From contig CABZFN010000010.1 of assembly GCA_902525035.1 (NCBI GenBank), forward strand, positions 1 to 39,277: a stretch of 39,277 bases of DNA, read 5' to 3'. The notes under the pieces were generated by a model that was not told where the DNA came from, did no database searches, and saw nothing but the letters and a program-made list of their open reading frames with translations. The position numbers and the translations under genes were made by a program. Every line of letters begins with the position of its first letter. Within the stretch, counting starts at the first letter, position 1. This stretch comes from an uncultured Alphaproteobacteria bacterium. Lineage in GTDB: Bacteria; Pseudomonadota; Alphaproteobacteria; HIMB59; GCA-002718135. Below, one piece after another: positions 9,157-18,232 of the stretch.

Positions 9157-9985
9157 GCCTCTTCATTAAATCATCCAGTTGATTTAAATCAGAATAATAA
9201 AGTGTTAAAGATCCAGAAGAGCCATTATCATTGAATTGTATGGAGGTCTTAAGGCCTATTTTATCAGAAAGCTCTTTTTCAAGGTCAATAATATTTGGAT
9301 CTTTTAATATTTTTTTTGTTTTATTTTTTTTAAATTCAGAAGTTATATTTTCTACTTGTCTAACACTAAGTTTTTTATCAATTATTTCTCTAGCTTTATC
9401 AATTGAATCTGGCACACCAATAAGAGCGCGTGCATGTCCCATGGATAGTTCACCATTTATAACCATTTGTTGTATTGTTTTATCAAGCTCTAATAGTCGC
9501 AAAATATTTGAAACATGGCTTGAGCTTTTACCAATTAGCTTAGCAAGTTTTTCATTATTAATCTCCTTTATGTCAATTAGTCCTTTATATGCATTTGCTT
9601 CTTCAATAACATTTAGATCTTCTCTTTGAATATTTTCAATTAAAGCAGCTTCTAAAATGTTGTTGTCATCTAGGTTTTTAATGACACATTCTACTTCATG
9701 CATTCCGTTTAATTGACACGCCCTCCACCTTCTTTCCCCAGCAATAATCTGATATTGGCCATCTTTTATTGGTTTTATAATTATAGGTTGAATTAATCCT
9801 TGATTTTTAATTGAAGATGAAAGCTCTTTAAGGTCTTCATCTTTAAATTTCTTTCTTGGTTGAGTGGGGTTTGGGATTATTTGAGAAATATTAATTTTTT
9901 GAATCCCATTGTTACTTTCAGTGTTGTTATTTGTGGTTGATAAAAGAGCTCCTAGGCCCATTCCTAGTTTATTTTCTTTATTCAT
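9143..9985 (-). CDS. parB: Chromosome-partitioning protein ParB
   Basis: ParB binds parS sites, loads as a CTP-dependent sliding clamp and forms the partition complex that ParA moves. The 280-residue protein has an N-terminal ParA-contact segment (LGMGLGALLS, 7-16), the CTPase motifs GERRWRA (83-89) and ENIQRED (117-123), a helix-turn-helix around 147-165 and a C-terminal dimer domain. All parts are present. It overlaps parA by eight bases. Two parS-like palindromes lie 3.2-3.4 kb upstream in the same block (13227-13238 and 13418-13429). ParB spreading from them could affect transcription of its own block; that is inference. Confidence 0.97.
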   Translation of the reverse strand: MNKENKLGMGLGALLSTTNNNTESNNGIQKINISQIIPNPTQPRKKFKDEDLKELSSSIKNQGLIQPIIIKPIKDGQYQIIAGERRWRACQLNGMHEVECVIKNLDDNNILEAALIENIQREDLNVIEEANAYKGLIDIKEINNEKLAKLIGKSSSHVSNILRLLELDKTIQQMVINGELSMGHARALIGVPDSIDKAREIIDKKLSVRQVENITSEFKKNKTKKILKDPNIIDLEKELSDKIGLKTSIQFNDNGSSGSLTLYYSDLNQLDDLMKRLKKQ

Positions 9986-10751
9986 ATTTTTTATTTTGAT
10001 TTAAAATTACTTCTTTTGCAAGCTCTATATAAGCCAAAGAGCCTGCGGCTTGTGTATCGTATACCAATGCTGGTTTACCATGGCTTGGAGCTTCAGATAT
10101 TTTAACATTTCTGGGAATGGTTGTTTTGTATACTTGATTTCCAAAATGTTGCCTTACATCTTTCTCAACCAAAGAACTTAGTGAGTTTCTTCTGTCTAAC
10201 ATTGTTAATAGTATCCCTTCAATCTTTAGATCTTTATTAAAACTTTGTTGAATTAATTTGATCGTTTGCATTAAAGCTGAAAGGCCTTCAAGGGCAAAAA
10301 ACTCAGACTGAAGAGGAATTAGCGTTGTGTTAGATGCTACTAATGAATTAATTGTGAGTAAACCTAGTGCTGGTGGACAATCTACAAAAATAAAATCAAA
10401 ATTATTAATTTCAGAAAATATTGATTTAAAAATATATTCCCTGTTTTCAAAATTTGTTAGCTCAATCTCGGCTGCAGCTAAGTCTGTATTTGATCCAATT
10501 ATTTTAAGACCAGGAATTAATGTTTCTTTAATGCCATCTGTTAAAAGTTTTTTTTCGTGAATCATTTCATAAATAGATGGTTTTCTATCATCATAAGATA
10601 ATCCTAAGCCTGTACTGGCATTACCTTGTGGGTCAGCATCCACAATTAGAACATTTTTTTTTACTGCGGCTAATGAGGTTGCTAGGTTTATCGTTGTTGT
10701 GGTTTTGCCGACTCCCCCTTTTTGGTTAGATATAGAAATTATTTTTTTCAC
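9978..10751 (-). CDS. parA: Chromosome-partitioning ATPase ParA
   Basis: ParA is the DNA-binding ATPase whose gradient moves ParB-parS complexes to the cell poles. The deviant Walker A motif KGGVGKTTT has both lysines (K11 and K16). Walker A' (FVDCPPALG) and the VDADPQGNAST motif are also present. At 257 residues it is a short, chromosomal-type ParA without a regulatory N-terminal domain. The start is GTG, overlapping the rsmG stop (GTGA), and the end overlaps parB, so rsmG, parA and parB are translationally linked. Confidence 0.98.
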   Translation of the reverse strand: MKKIISISNQKGGVGKTTTTINLATSLAAVKKNVLIVDADPQGNASTGLGLSYDDRKPSIYEMIHEKKLLTDGIKETLIPGLKIIGSNTDLAAAEIELTNFENREYIFKSIFSEINNFDFIFVDCPPALGLLTINSLVASNTTLIPLQSEFFALEGLSALMQTIKLIQQSFNKDLKIEGILLTMLDRRNSLSSLVEKDVRQHFGNQVYKTTIPRNVKISEAPSHGKPALVYDTQAAGSLAYIELAKEVILNQNKKYE

Positions 10752-11353
10752 AGTTTCTTATATTTGTTTATCTTTAACACAAAACCTTCGCCCTTGCTTT
10801 TGCTTGGGTAGAGGTTGTATTTGAAACTAAATGATTTTTTGGCATCTTCAATTTCTTTCATAACACTTCTTCCTTTAAGGAGAAGTAATGATGTATTTTT
10901 TTTAGTAAAAAAACGTGAATAATCTAATAGTTTAATTAATGGTGCAAAAGCCCTGCAAACAATAAAATCAAATTTTTGATTTTTGATTTTCTCAACTCTT
11001 GCACAAATAGTTTTAATTTCAATGTTGTTTTCATATGCAAATTCTTTAATAAAGTTTATTTTTTTCATTTTGGAGTCGACTAGTAATATGTTTGTGTGCC
11101 CAAAAATATGTAAAATTATTCCAGGCAGACCTGCGCCAGTACCAAGATCTATTATTGATGAATTTTTTTTTGCGATAAACTCAGACAATTGCAAAGAGTC
11201 ATTAATATGCCTATCCCAAGCAAGATCAATTGTGGATGGCCCCACCAAGTTGTGTATTTTGTTGCTTTTTTCTAACTCCTGTAAGTAGTTATCAATTAAA
11301 TCAATTTGTTTTCTACTAAGATTATATTTATTTATTACAGAGTTTTTATCCAA
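10748..11353 (-). CDS. rsmG: 16S rRNA m7G527 methyltransferase RsmG (GidB)
   Basis: SAM-dependent methyltransferase that makes 7-methylguanosine at position 527 of 16S rRNA; loss often gives low-level streptomycin resistance. The 201-residue product has the SAM motif DLGTGAGLPG (69-78) and the RAFAPL segment typical of RsmG. The start appears to be TTG, one base after the mnmG stop, because no in-frame ATG keeps the conserved N-terminal helices. The gene sits in the classic mnmG-rsmG-parA-parB order found next to bacterial origins. Confidence 0.95.
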   Translation of the reverse strand: MDKNSVINKYNLSRKQIDLIDNYLQELEKSNKIHNLVGPSTIDLAWDRHINDSLQLSEFIAKKNSSIIDLGTGAGLPGIILHIFGHTNILLVDSKMKKINFIKEFAYENNIEIKTICARVEKIKNQKFDFIVCRAFAPLIKLLDYSRFFTKKNTSLLLLKGRSVMKEIEDAKKSFSFKYNLYPSKSKGEGFVLKINKYKKL

Positions 11354-11354
11354 A

Positions 11355-13220
11355 TTATGCTGCTTTTTTATTTTTGTTTTTTTTAATATATCTGAGCAAG
11401 GCTATAGTAGCAGCTGGTGTTACACCTGATATCCTTGAAGCTGCTCCAAGAGTTGGTGGTTTAATTTTTGACAATTTTTCAATTATCTCATTAGACAAGC
11501 TCCCAACTGATTTATAATTAATTGACTTCGGGATTACTAAATTTTCTTCTTTTTCAAAATCTTTTATATCCATCCTTTGTCTATCAAGATAACCTGCATA
11601 CTTAGCTTCAATTTCAATTTGTTCTATTACATCATCTTCTAAATCATTTAATTCAGGAAGGATCTGTTTAAGCTTGGGGGTTGTAATGTTAGAAAAAGAT
11701 AAAAGGTCTATAATATTTCTTTTCTTTCCATCTTTGTTAATTTTAATTCCTTTTTTTAGAAGAGCGTCTGGAGAGAATTTGTGCATTTTAACAAACTTAA
11801 AACCATCATTTATCCTTCTAGATTTTTTTTCAAAGTCTCTTTGTCTGCTTATATCAACACAACCCATATCAATTCCAAGTGGGGTTAATCTTAAATCAGC
11901 ATTGTCGGCACGAAGGAGAAGTCTGTATTCAGACCTTGAAGTAAACATTCTATATGGCTCTTTAGTTCCTTTTGTAACCAAATCATCTATTAAAACACCT
12001 ATGTACCCTGAGGATCTAGCTATTATAAATTCTTTATTGGATGTTGTTTTAAGAGAAGCGTTTATCCCAGCCATTATACCTTGTGCAGCTGCTTCTTCAT
12101 ATCCAGTTGTTCCGTTTATTTGTCCTGCAAAAAATAAATTTTTAATTTTTTTTGTTTCAAGTGTGTGTGTTAATTCCTGCGGATCAATAAAATCATATTC
12201 AATGGCATAAGCGGGTTGTGTAATTGTAACATTCTCTAAACCCTTAATAGTCTTTACAAACTGCTCTTGAATTTCAGTTGGAAGAGAAGAAGATATTCCG
12301 TTTGGATATATTAAATCACTATCTAATCCTTCAGGCTCTAAAAATATTTGGTGTGATGATTTTCTTTTAAATTTATGAATCTTGTCTTCAATTGAGGGAC
12401 AATACCTAGCTCCCATAGATTTTATCTCCCCTGAGTACATTGGTGATAGGTTAAGATTCTGAGCAATTATTTTGTGGGTGTTTTTATTAGTGTGGGTAAT
12501 AAAACAAGATATTTGAGGAATGTGGATATCTCTGTTGACAAAAGAAAATGGAATGGGTTTTTTATCTGGTTTTTGTTCATCTAAATCATTGAATTTTATA
12601 GTTTTTTTAAGTAATCTTGGAGGTGTTCCTGTTTTCAATCTGCCTATTGAAAACTTTAGGTCTTTAAGCCTTTTTGCAAGCTTTATTGATGGTTTGTCAC
12701 CAACTCTTCCAGCTTCTTGTTTTTCTGATCCTATTCTTATAAGCCCTTGTAAAAATGTGCCTGTAGTTAAAACTACAGATTTAGCAGTTATTTTATTATT
12801 ATTATCTAAAACAACCCCAGTTACCTGATTTCTTGAAACAATTAAGTCTTCAACCGAACCTTCAATAATTTCAAGGTTTTTTTGCTCAGATACTAGCTCA
12901 TTTATGGCATTTTTATATAAAATTCGGTCTGTTTGAGCCCTTGGACCTCTTACAGCAGCACCTCTACTAGAGTTTAACATTCTAAATTGTATACATGATC
13001 TGTCTGTAGCTTTAGCCATTATTCCATCCAAAGCATCTATTTCCTTTACAAGGTGACCTTTTCCAAGACCTCCAATTGCAGGATTACAAGACATTTCACC
13101 TATTTTTTCAATTTTATGAGTAATTAAGGCTGTTTTTGATCCAGTTCTTGCAGATGAGCATGATGCTTCTACACCTGCATGCCCTCCGCCAATTACAATT
13201 ACATCAAATTTATTGTCCAT
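11355..13220 (-). CDS. mnmG: tRNA uridine-34 carboxymethylaminomethyl enzyme MnmG (GidA)
   Basis: FAD-dependent partner of MnmE that installs the cmnm5 group on wobble uridine 34 of several tRNAs. I choose the ATG at 13220 ([13 protein letters not shown]) because the family normally starts a few residues before the FAD motif GGGHAG (11-16). A GTG four codons upstream (13232) is also open, but it would lie inside a parS-like palindrome. [26 protein letters not shown] family sequence, in pieces of 20 residues or fewer, is recognisable, and the helical tRNA-binding C-terminus is complete (621 aa). No clear ribosome site is seen for either start. Confidence 0.96.
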   Translation of the reverse strand: MDNKFDVIVIGGGHAGVEASCSSARTGSKTALITHKIEKIGEMSCNPAIGGLGKGHLVKEIDALDGIMAKATDRSCIQFRMLNSSRGAAVRGPRAQTDRILYKNAINELVSEQKNLEIIEGSVEDLIVSRNQVTGVVLDNNNKITAKSVVLTTGTFLQGLIRIGSEKQEAGRVGDKPSIKLAKRLKDLKFSIGRLKTGTPPRLLKKTIKFNDLDEQKPDKKPIPFSFVNRDIHIPQISCFITHTNKNTHKIIAQNLNLSPMYSGEIKSMGARYCPSIEDKIHKFKRKSSHQIFLEPEGLDSDLIYPNGISSSLPTEIQEQFVKTIKGLENVTITQPAYAIEYDFIDPQELTHTLETKKIKNLFFAGQINGTTGYEEAAAQGIMAGINASLKTTSNKEFIIARSSGYIGVLIDDLVTKGTKEPYRMFTSRSEYRLLLRADNADLRLTPLGIDMGCVDISRQRDFEKKSRRINDGFKFVKMHKFSPDALLKKGIKINKDGKKRNIIDLLSFSNITTPKLKQILPELNDLEDDVIEQIEIEAKYAGYLDRQRMDIKDFEKEENLVIPKSINYKSVGSLSNEIIEKLSKIKPPTLGAASRISGVTPAATIALLRYIKKNKNKKAA

Positions 13221-13226
13221 ATTTTT

Positions 13227-13238
13227 TTTCACGTGAAA
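13227..13238. promoter_or_regulatory. parS-like site 1 (mnmE/mnmG junction)
   Basis: TTTCACGTGAAA is a perfect 12-bp palindrome equal to the core of the bacterial parS consensus TGTTTCACGTGAAACA. The outer bases differ (TT on both sides here). It lies between mnmE and the mnmG ATG, in the same block as parA and parB. Confidence 0.8.
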
Positions 13239-14525
13239 TTATTTACCAATGCAAAAATCACTAAATATTATATCTAAAATTTTCTCAATATCAAATTTTT
13301 GATTAATTCCATCAATATACATAATTGATCTTCTAACATTTTCTGCAGCAATATCTATTTCTTTTAAATCTAGCCCTTTTAGTAATACAAGAGATTTTTT
13401 TAGGTTTTCCACATGTCTTTCACGTGAAAAGACTGGTCCAGAAATTGGTTTTTTCTTTAACATTAATGATATGTTTTTAATAAGATTTTCAATTCCGTAA
13501 CCTGATACTGATGAAATGCTTTGTATGCCATTTATTTTCTTTTTATTAATATCATATTTTGATTTAACAAATATTTTTGATTTGATTTTACTGTAGTTTT
13601 TCTTTTCCTTATTTTTGAGGAAAACTATATTTAAATCAGACTTTTCTGCGCTCTCTAACGATCTTTCAATACCAATTTTTTCAATTAAGTTCTTATATTT
13701 TCTTATTCCAGCTGTATCAATAAAGGTGTATTTATCTCCCTGAATATCTAGCGTGGAACTTACTAGATCAGTTGTTGTACCTGGTATATTAGTAACTATA
13801 GAAACCTCTTTGTTGTTAATATAATTTATAAAGGAAGATTTTCCTGTGTTGGGCTTTCCAATAATGGTTATTGTAAAACCGTTATGTATTTGTCTAGATA
13901 AAGATGATCTTATGATAATATTTTCAATTTTTTTAGATATGTTCTTATTTTGTTCTCTTATGCTTTTATATATTTCTTTAGGAAGGTCTTCGTCAGCAAA
14001 ATCTATAATGGCTTCTATATCCGCTAGAAGTTTTTTTTGTTTATTTGATATTTTATTAACTAATTTATCTAAATTTCCATTTAAATTACCAATGGCTATC
14101 TTTCTTTGATTTTCAGTTTCTGCATTAACTAAATCATTAATTGTTTCAGCTTCTAAAACACTAAGTTTGTCATTTATTAGAGCTCTTTTGGTAAACTCTC
14201 CAGGCTCAGCAAGTCTGATCTGTTTTTTCAATAGGGTTTTAGTTATTTTGTTAATTACAGAAATGCTTCCATGACAAGATATTTCCACCATATCCTCCCC
14301 TGTATAGCTTTTTGGTGATTTAAAAAAAGTTGTTAGCGTTTGATCTATAACGCTTTTTCCATCTAATAAATTATTTAATGTAGCAAAGTTTGTTTTAAAT
14401 TTTTTTTTAGAAGATATTGATTTTATTAGTTTATGAGAGCCTTTTCCTGAAACCCTAAAGACGGCTATACCCGATTTACCTCTTTGTGTAGCAAGAGCAA
14501 AGATTATCTCTCTGGAAAGTTTCAT
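13239..14525 (-). CDS. mnmE: tRNA modification GTPase MnmE (TrmE)
   Basis: GTPase partner of MnmG in wobble-uridine modification. The 428-residue protein has the folate-binding N-terminal domain (IFALATQRGKSGIAVFRVSG, 20 residues) and a helical domain. The G-domain carries G1 GKPNTGKS (223-230), G2 TTT (250-252) and G3 DTAG (270-273). The catalytic C-terminal CIGK (425-428) is intact. The expected G4 NKxD reads SKYD (322-325), a departure at the base-specificity residue. The coding region contains parS-like site 2. A short TTGGG/CCCAA hairpin lies just before the ATG. Confidence 0.97.
   Translation of the reverse strand: MKLSREIIFALATQRGKSGIAVFRVSGKGSHKLIKSISSKKKFKTNFATLNNLLDGKSVIDQTLTTFFKSPKSYTGEDMVEISCHGSISVINKITKTLLKKQIRLAEPGEFTKRALINDKLSVLEAETINDLVNAETENQRKIAIGNLNGNLDKLVNKISNKQKKLLADIEAIIDFADEDLPKEIYKSIREQNKNISKKIENIIIRSSLSRQIHNGFTITIIGKPNTGKSSFINYINNKEVSIVTNIPGTTTDLVSSTLDIQGDKYTFIDTAGIRKYKNLIEKIGIERSLESAEKSDLNIVFLKNKEKKNYSKIKSKIFVKSKYDINKKKINGIQSISSVSGYGIENLIKNISLMLKKKPISGPVFSRERHVENLKKSLVLLKGLDLKEIDIAAENVRRSIMYIDGINQKFDIEKILDIIFSDFCIGK
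13418..13429. promoter_or_regulatory. parS-like site 2 (inside mnmE)
   Basis: A second exact TTTCACGTGAAA core lies within mnmE coding sequence, 191 bases from site 1. It is flanked by TC and AG rather than the consensus TG and CA. I saw no third copy; the other CACGTG hexamers in the window lack the TTT/AAA arms. Confidence 0.75.
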
Positions 14526-14587
14526 TTTTTGGGAATTAAACCCAAGACGATATTAAGTAAATAAGAAAAATTATAAAAAATTTATAT

Positions 14588-15844
14588 TTATTTAGTTCCC
14601 ATGCTTTGGAAGAACTCATTGTTTGTTTTTGTATTTTTCATTTTATCTAACAAGAACTCCATGGCTTCTGTACTTCCCATTGGGGCTAGTATCTTTCTTA
14701 AAATAAAGATCTTTCCGAGCTCATTTTTATCAAGTAATAGTTCTTCTTTTCTTGTTCCTGACTTACCAATATCGAATGCTGGGTAAGTTCTTTTTTGGCT
14801 AAGTTTTCTATCTAGGACCATTTCACTGTTACCAGTACCTTTAAATTCTTCAAATATAACTTCATCCATTCTACTTCCAGTATCTATTAAAGCAGTAGCA
14901 ATAATTGTAAGTGATCCACCTTTTTCTACATTCCTTGCAGCTCCGAAAAATCTTTTTGGTCTTTGTAAAGCATTAGCATCAACGCCGCCTGTTAATACTT
15001 TTCCACTAGATGGAACAACTGTATTATAAGCTCTTCCAAGCCTGGTAATTGAATCAAGAAGAATTACAACATCATGTTTATATTCAACTAGTCTCTTAGC
15101 TTTTTCAATAACCATTTCAGCAACCTGAACATGGCGTGAAGCAGGTTCATCGAAAGTCGAGCTAATAACCTCGCCCTTAACCGACCTTTGCATATCTGTA
15201 ACTTCTTCTGGTCTTTCATCAATTAGCAATACAATCAGTTTAGCGTCTGGGCTATTAGCAGTTATAGCATTTGCAATTTTCTGCATAATTATTGTTTTTC
15301 CAGTGAAAGGTTGCGCAACAATTAATTGTCTTTGTCCTTTTCCAAGAGGAGCAATAATATCAATTATTCTTTCTGTGTTATCTGGCATAGGTTTTTCTTG
15401 TTCTAGTTTAAACCTTGCTTCAGGATACAGTGGTGTTAAATCTTCAAAATTCACCCTGTTCTTAACCAAATCAGTTTCTTGACCGTTTATTTTATTAATT
15501 TTAGTTATCGCAAAATATCTTTCTCCTTGCTTTGGAGATCGAATTTCACCTTCAACGCTATCACCTGTTCTTAAGCTAAATTTTTTAATTTGTGATGGAG
15601 AAATATAGATATCATCTGGACCAGGAAGATAGTTTGACTCTGAAGATCTCAAAAAACCAAAACCATCTTGCATAATTTCAATTACTCCTAAACCAGTAAT
15701 AATTTCACCTTCCTCAGCAATTGTTTTTAAGATTGCAAACATCAAATCTTGTTTTCTAAGAGATGAAGGGTTTTCTATACCAAGGTTGTCCGCCTGCTTT
15801 AAAAGCTCTTGAGGTTCTTTTCCTTTTAATTCTTGTAAATTCAT
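14588..15844 (-). CDS. rho: Transcription termination factor Rho
   Basis: Hexameric RNA helicase that ends transcription at sites without intrinsic terminators. The 418-residue protein has the N-terminal helical bundle and the primary RNA-binding fold with GFGFLRS (61-67). The Q-loop region [20 protein letters not shown] and R-loop region ([10 protein letters not shown]) are both typical. The P-loop reads AQPFTGKT (177-184): GKT is kept, but the usual lysine three residues before the catalytic one (PPKAGKT in E. coli) is Phe. The gene points away from the putative origin. With so few intrinsic terminators in this window, Rho may carry much of the termination load; that is inference. Confidence 0.98.
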   Translation of the reverse strand: MNLQELKGKEPQELLKQADNLGIENPSSLRKQDLMFAILKTIAEEGEIITGLGVIEIMQDGFGFLRSSESNYLPGPDDIYISPSQIKKFSLRTGDSVEGEIRSPKQGERYFAITKINKINGQETDLVKNRVNFEDLTPLYPEARFKLEQEKPMPDNTERIIDIIAPLGKGQRQLIVAQPFTGKTIIMQKIANAITANSPDAKLIVLLIDERPEEVTDMQRSVKGEVISSTFDEPASRHVQVAEMVIEKAKRLVEYKHDVVILLDSITRLGRAYNTVVPSSGKVLTGGVDANALQRPKRFFGAARNVEKGGSLTIIATALIDTGSRMDEVIFEEFKGTGNSEMVLDRKLSQKRTYPAFDIGKSGTRKEELLLDKNELGKIFILRKILAPMGSTEAMEFLLDKMKNTKTNNEFFQSMGTK

Positions 15845-16264
15845 AATGTTGTTGGGGTAATTTAGAAATGAGTGATTTTAATAATCAAAATCTAAGTTAA
15901 TGTCAAAATAATAATAATATATTATTTATATATTTAATTGTAGTATTAGTTGTAAGGTTAAAAAGCTTAATTATTACTTTATTATTGTATCATTCTTTAT
16001 TTACCAACATATGAATAACAATGCTGAAAAAGATGTTAATTTAAAGCATATTGAAAAAAAATATTATTTTTAAATAATTTGTAATGCAATAAGTTTCTAA
16101 TAACTTGTTATTAATTTTGTATAATGAACATATTAACAGCCGGCCTATAATATTCATATTACTTATTAAGTTGTTAACAACACATTTTTAAAACAAAAGA
16201 ACTATTTCTTAAATTCAAATTACATTTAATAGTGTTTATAACTATAATTTTTACTAACACACTT
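15845..16264. other. Gene-free AT-rich region, candidate chromosomal replication origin (oriC)
   Basis: This is the only gene-free stretch above 300 bases. It separates leftward rho and its neighbours from rightward maf-aroE-coaE-dnaQ. In Caulobacter the origin lies in the equivalent region, next to RP001-maf-aroE-coaE-dnaQ, with parAB nearby. A pure A/T run covers 15905-15939 and could be an unwinding element. It contains the 14-bp palindrome AATAATATATTATT (15913-15926). Further dyads lie at 16063-16078, 16098-16113 and 16170-16181 (GTTGTTAACAAC). A lone GC island, GCCGGC, is at 16139-16144. One near-consensus DnaA box, TTATGCACC, is at 16263-16271. No cluster of canonical DnaA boxes is visible. 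The rho and maf promoters must also lie here. Confidence 0.6.
16170..16181. repeat. 12-bp palindrome GTTGTTAACAAC in origin candidate
   Basis: Perfect self-complementary dodecamer in the right part of the gene-free region, about 85 bases before maf. It could be an initiator or regulator binding site. Its TTGTTA/TAACAA content resembles the dyad at 3354-3374 upstream of yggS. Confidence 0.5.
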
Positions 16265-16855
16265 ATGCACCAAAAATTTATATTAGCTAGTTCAAGTAAA
16301 TCCAGATACAAAATATTAAAAAATGCAGGATTAAATTTCATACAAATAAAACCAAATTGTAACGAAGAGGATATTAAAAAAACCATTAACAGAAACACAA
16401 AACCTGAAATTTTTGCAAAAAAACTTTCTTATGAAAAAGCAAGAAGCGTAAGTAAACAAAAAACGTATTCTAACAAGATTGTTTTGGGTTGTGATACCGT
16501 AATTTATCACAATGGAAAAATTTTAGATAAAGTAAACTCTGTTGAGAAAGCCAAAAAAAAAATTAAGTCTTTATCAGGAAAAACACACTTAATAGTATCC
16601 GGTCTAACTATTTGTTTTAATGGAACCAAGATTTGGGAAAATTATGAAAAAACCCAGGTTAAAATAAGAAAACTTAATAACAGTGAAATAAATACATACT
16701 TAGAAAAAACAGGCAAACAAATACTAAGCTCAGTAGGATGTTATCAAATAGAAAGCTTAGGGCCCAATATTATTGAGAGCATAAAAGGAGATTATTTTAA
16801 TGTTATGGGATTACCTTTATTTAATTTGCTAGATTATTTATATTCAAAAAAATGA
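16265..16855 (+). CDS. maf: Maf family nucleotide pyrophosphatase
   Basis: Maf proteins hydrolyse non-canonical or modified nucleoside triphosphates to monophosphates. I start at 16265 (MHQKFILASSSKSR) because the conserved motif normally begins a few residues from the N-terminus. The longer frame from 16232 adds an unlikely hydrophobic leader. Motifs are ILASSSKSRYKIL, the acidic GCDTV segment, and the end KGDYFNVMGLPLFNL. The usual SxSxRR motif reads SSSKSR, so the second Arg is missing. It is the first gene right of the origin candidate, as its homologue nearly is in Caulobacter. It overlaps aroE by ATGA. Confidence 0.9.
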   Translation: MHQKFILASSSKSRYKILKNAGLNFIQIKPNCNEEDIKKTINRNTKPEIFAKKLSYEKARSVSKQKTYSNKIVLGCDTVIYHNGKILDKVNSVEKAKKKIKSLSGKTHLIVSGLTICFNGTKIWENYEKTQVKIRKLNNSEINTYLEKTGKQILSSVGCYQIESLGPNIIESIKGDYFNVMGLPLFNLLDYLYSKK

Positions 16856-17634
16856 AAAAACTTTATGTAGTTGGTAGTAGGGTGTCTAAAAGTCTTTCGC
16901 CAACAATATTTAATTATTGGTTTAAAAAATATAACATTAAAGCAAGTTATGGATACTTAGAGCTTACAGAAAAAAACTTTCATAAAAAAATAAAAGAAGT
17001 CTTGGAAAAAAAAGATACTCTTGGTTTAAATGTGACCATTCCATTTAAAAAAAAAATAATCAAGCACCTTGGTAAAATAGACGCTCATGCAAAAAAAATT
17101 GGTGCGGTAAATTGTGTAACAAATAAAAAAACCATAAACGGAACCAACACCGATTGGACAGGATATTACAAAACACTGCCAAACATAAAAAAAGCTAAAA
17201 ATAGAAAAGTTGTTATTCTAGGCTACGGAGGCGCATCACACGCTATACACTACGTTTTAAAGAAGAGGGGCTTTAAGAATATTTTAATTTTCAATAGATC
17301 TAAGAAAAAAATTAAGTATTTAAACAAGATTGAGTTTACAAAAGCATATAGCGATCTTGAATCACACCTTGAGGGAGTTTTTTTAATAATAAATACCACG
17401 CCAATAAACCCTATATTGAAAAAAAACATAAGACTTATTACAAAATCCACAATTGTAAGCGATATTGTTTATAGCCCAAAAAACACAACATTTCTTAAAA
17501 ATTTTCCAAAGAATAAAAAAATTTATGGAATATCAATGTTGATAGAGCAGGCAAAACCGTGTTTTAAGATGTGGTTTGGTAAAAACCCGTCTATAGACAA
17601 AAAAATGCTTAAAGCAATTTATAAAAAAATTTAA
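16852..17634 (+). CDS. aroE: Shikimate dehydrogenase
   Basis: NADPH-dependent reduction of 3-dehydroshikimate to shikimate in aromatic amino-acid synthesis. The 260-residue protein has the substrate motif SLSP (14-17), the catalytic lysine in NVTIPFK (K66), the paired aspartate in NTDWTGY (D101) and the dinucleotide loop GYGGASHA (124-131). The C-terminal helix with GISMLIEQA is complete. The coding strand is unusually A- and C-rich compared with ftsK or leuS. Start and stop each overlap the neighbours (ATGA with maf, TAATG with coaE). Confidence 0.96.
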   Translation: MKKLYVVGSRVSKSLSPTIFNYWFKKYNIKASYGYLELTEKNFHKKIKEVLEKKDTLGLNVTIPFKKKIIKHLGKIDAHAKKIGAVNCVTNKKTINGTNTDWTGYYKTLPNIKKAKNRKVVILGYGGASHAIHYVLKKRGFKNILIFNRSKKKIKYLNKIEFTKAYSDLESHLEGVFLIINTTPINPILKKNIRLITKSTIVSDIVYSPKNTTFLKNFPKNKKIYGISMLIEQAKPCFKMWFGKNPSIDKKMLKAIYKKI

Positions 17635-18224
17635 TGACGCAAATCATAGCAATAACAGGCGGCATAGGATCAGGCAAATCTACCCTTTGTAGTAAATTAA
17701 AAGAAAAAGGTTTCAAAATTCATAGTTCAGACGAGCAGGTGGGCAAAATATATAAAAACCGTGAAAAAAAATTTATTACTTATTTGCGTACTATAGGTTT
17801 ATCAAAATCCATTTCAAAAAAAAATATAAATAAAAAAATTATAACAAAAATCATTTTTGAAAATAAACAGATAAGAAAAAAACTCGAGTTATACATATTT
17901 AAGATAGTTAGAAAAAAGAGATCTGATTTTATAAAACAGGAGAAAGAAAAAAAAACCAGAATAATATTTATTGATATACCCTTGTTGTTTGAAAATAATT
18001 TAGAGAAACAATTCCACAAAGTAATATCTATAATAGCCTCAAAACAAGTAAGATTAAAAAGATTAAAAAAAACAAGGAAAATGACAGAAACACAGTTTAA
18101 ACACATAATTAGATCCCAAACTTCAGACATTATGAGAAAAAAGAAATCTGATTATATTATTTACAATAACTCGACACTAAAGGATTATAAAACTAAAATT
18201 AATAAGTTTATAAATAAACTGTAA
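17634..18224 (+). CDS. coaE: Dephospho-CoA kinase
   Basis: Last step of coenzyme A synthesis: phosphorylation of dephospho-CoA at the 3' hydroxyl of the ribose. The P-loop GGIGSGKST is at 9-17, followed by the SSDEQVG segment in place of the usual DAD motif, and the substrate segment DIPLLFEN. Length (196 aa) is normal. The protein is extremely lysine-rich. It begins inside the aroE stop (TAATG). Confidence 0.94.
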   Translation: MTQIIAITGGIGSGKSTLCSKLKEKGFKIHSSDEQVGKIYKNREKKFITYLRTIGLSKSISKKNINKKIITKIIFENKQIRKKLELYIFKIVRKKRSDFIKQEKEKKTRIIFIDIPLLFENNLEKQFHKVISIIASKQVRLKRLKKTRKMTETQFKHIIRSQTSDIMRKKKSDYIIYNNSTLKDYKTKINKFINKL

Positions 18225-18232
18225 TTAAAACA

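Noticed and set aside
13221-13232. GTG at 13232 as the mnmG start
   Set aside because: The ATG at 13220 places the FAD motif at the usual distance from the N-terminus; the GTG lies inside the parS-like palindrome and has no ribosome site.
14529-14545. TTGGG/CCCAA hairpin before mnmE as a regulatory leader
   Set aside because: Only five base pairs and no supporting context; noted in the mnmE entry only.
15900-16260. CtrA-type TTAA-N7-TTAA sites in the origin candidate
   Set aside because: TTAA is too frequent at this base composition; the best pair (15958 and 15967) has a 5-base spacer.
16232-16264. Longer Maf start at 16232
   Set aside because: It adds an Ile/Thr/Phe leader not seen in this cytosolic family; the later ATG gives the standard N-terminus.
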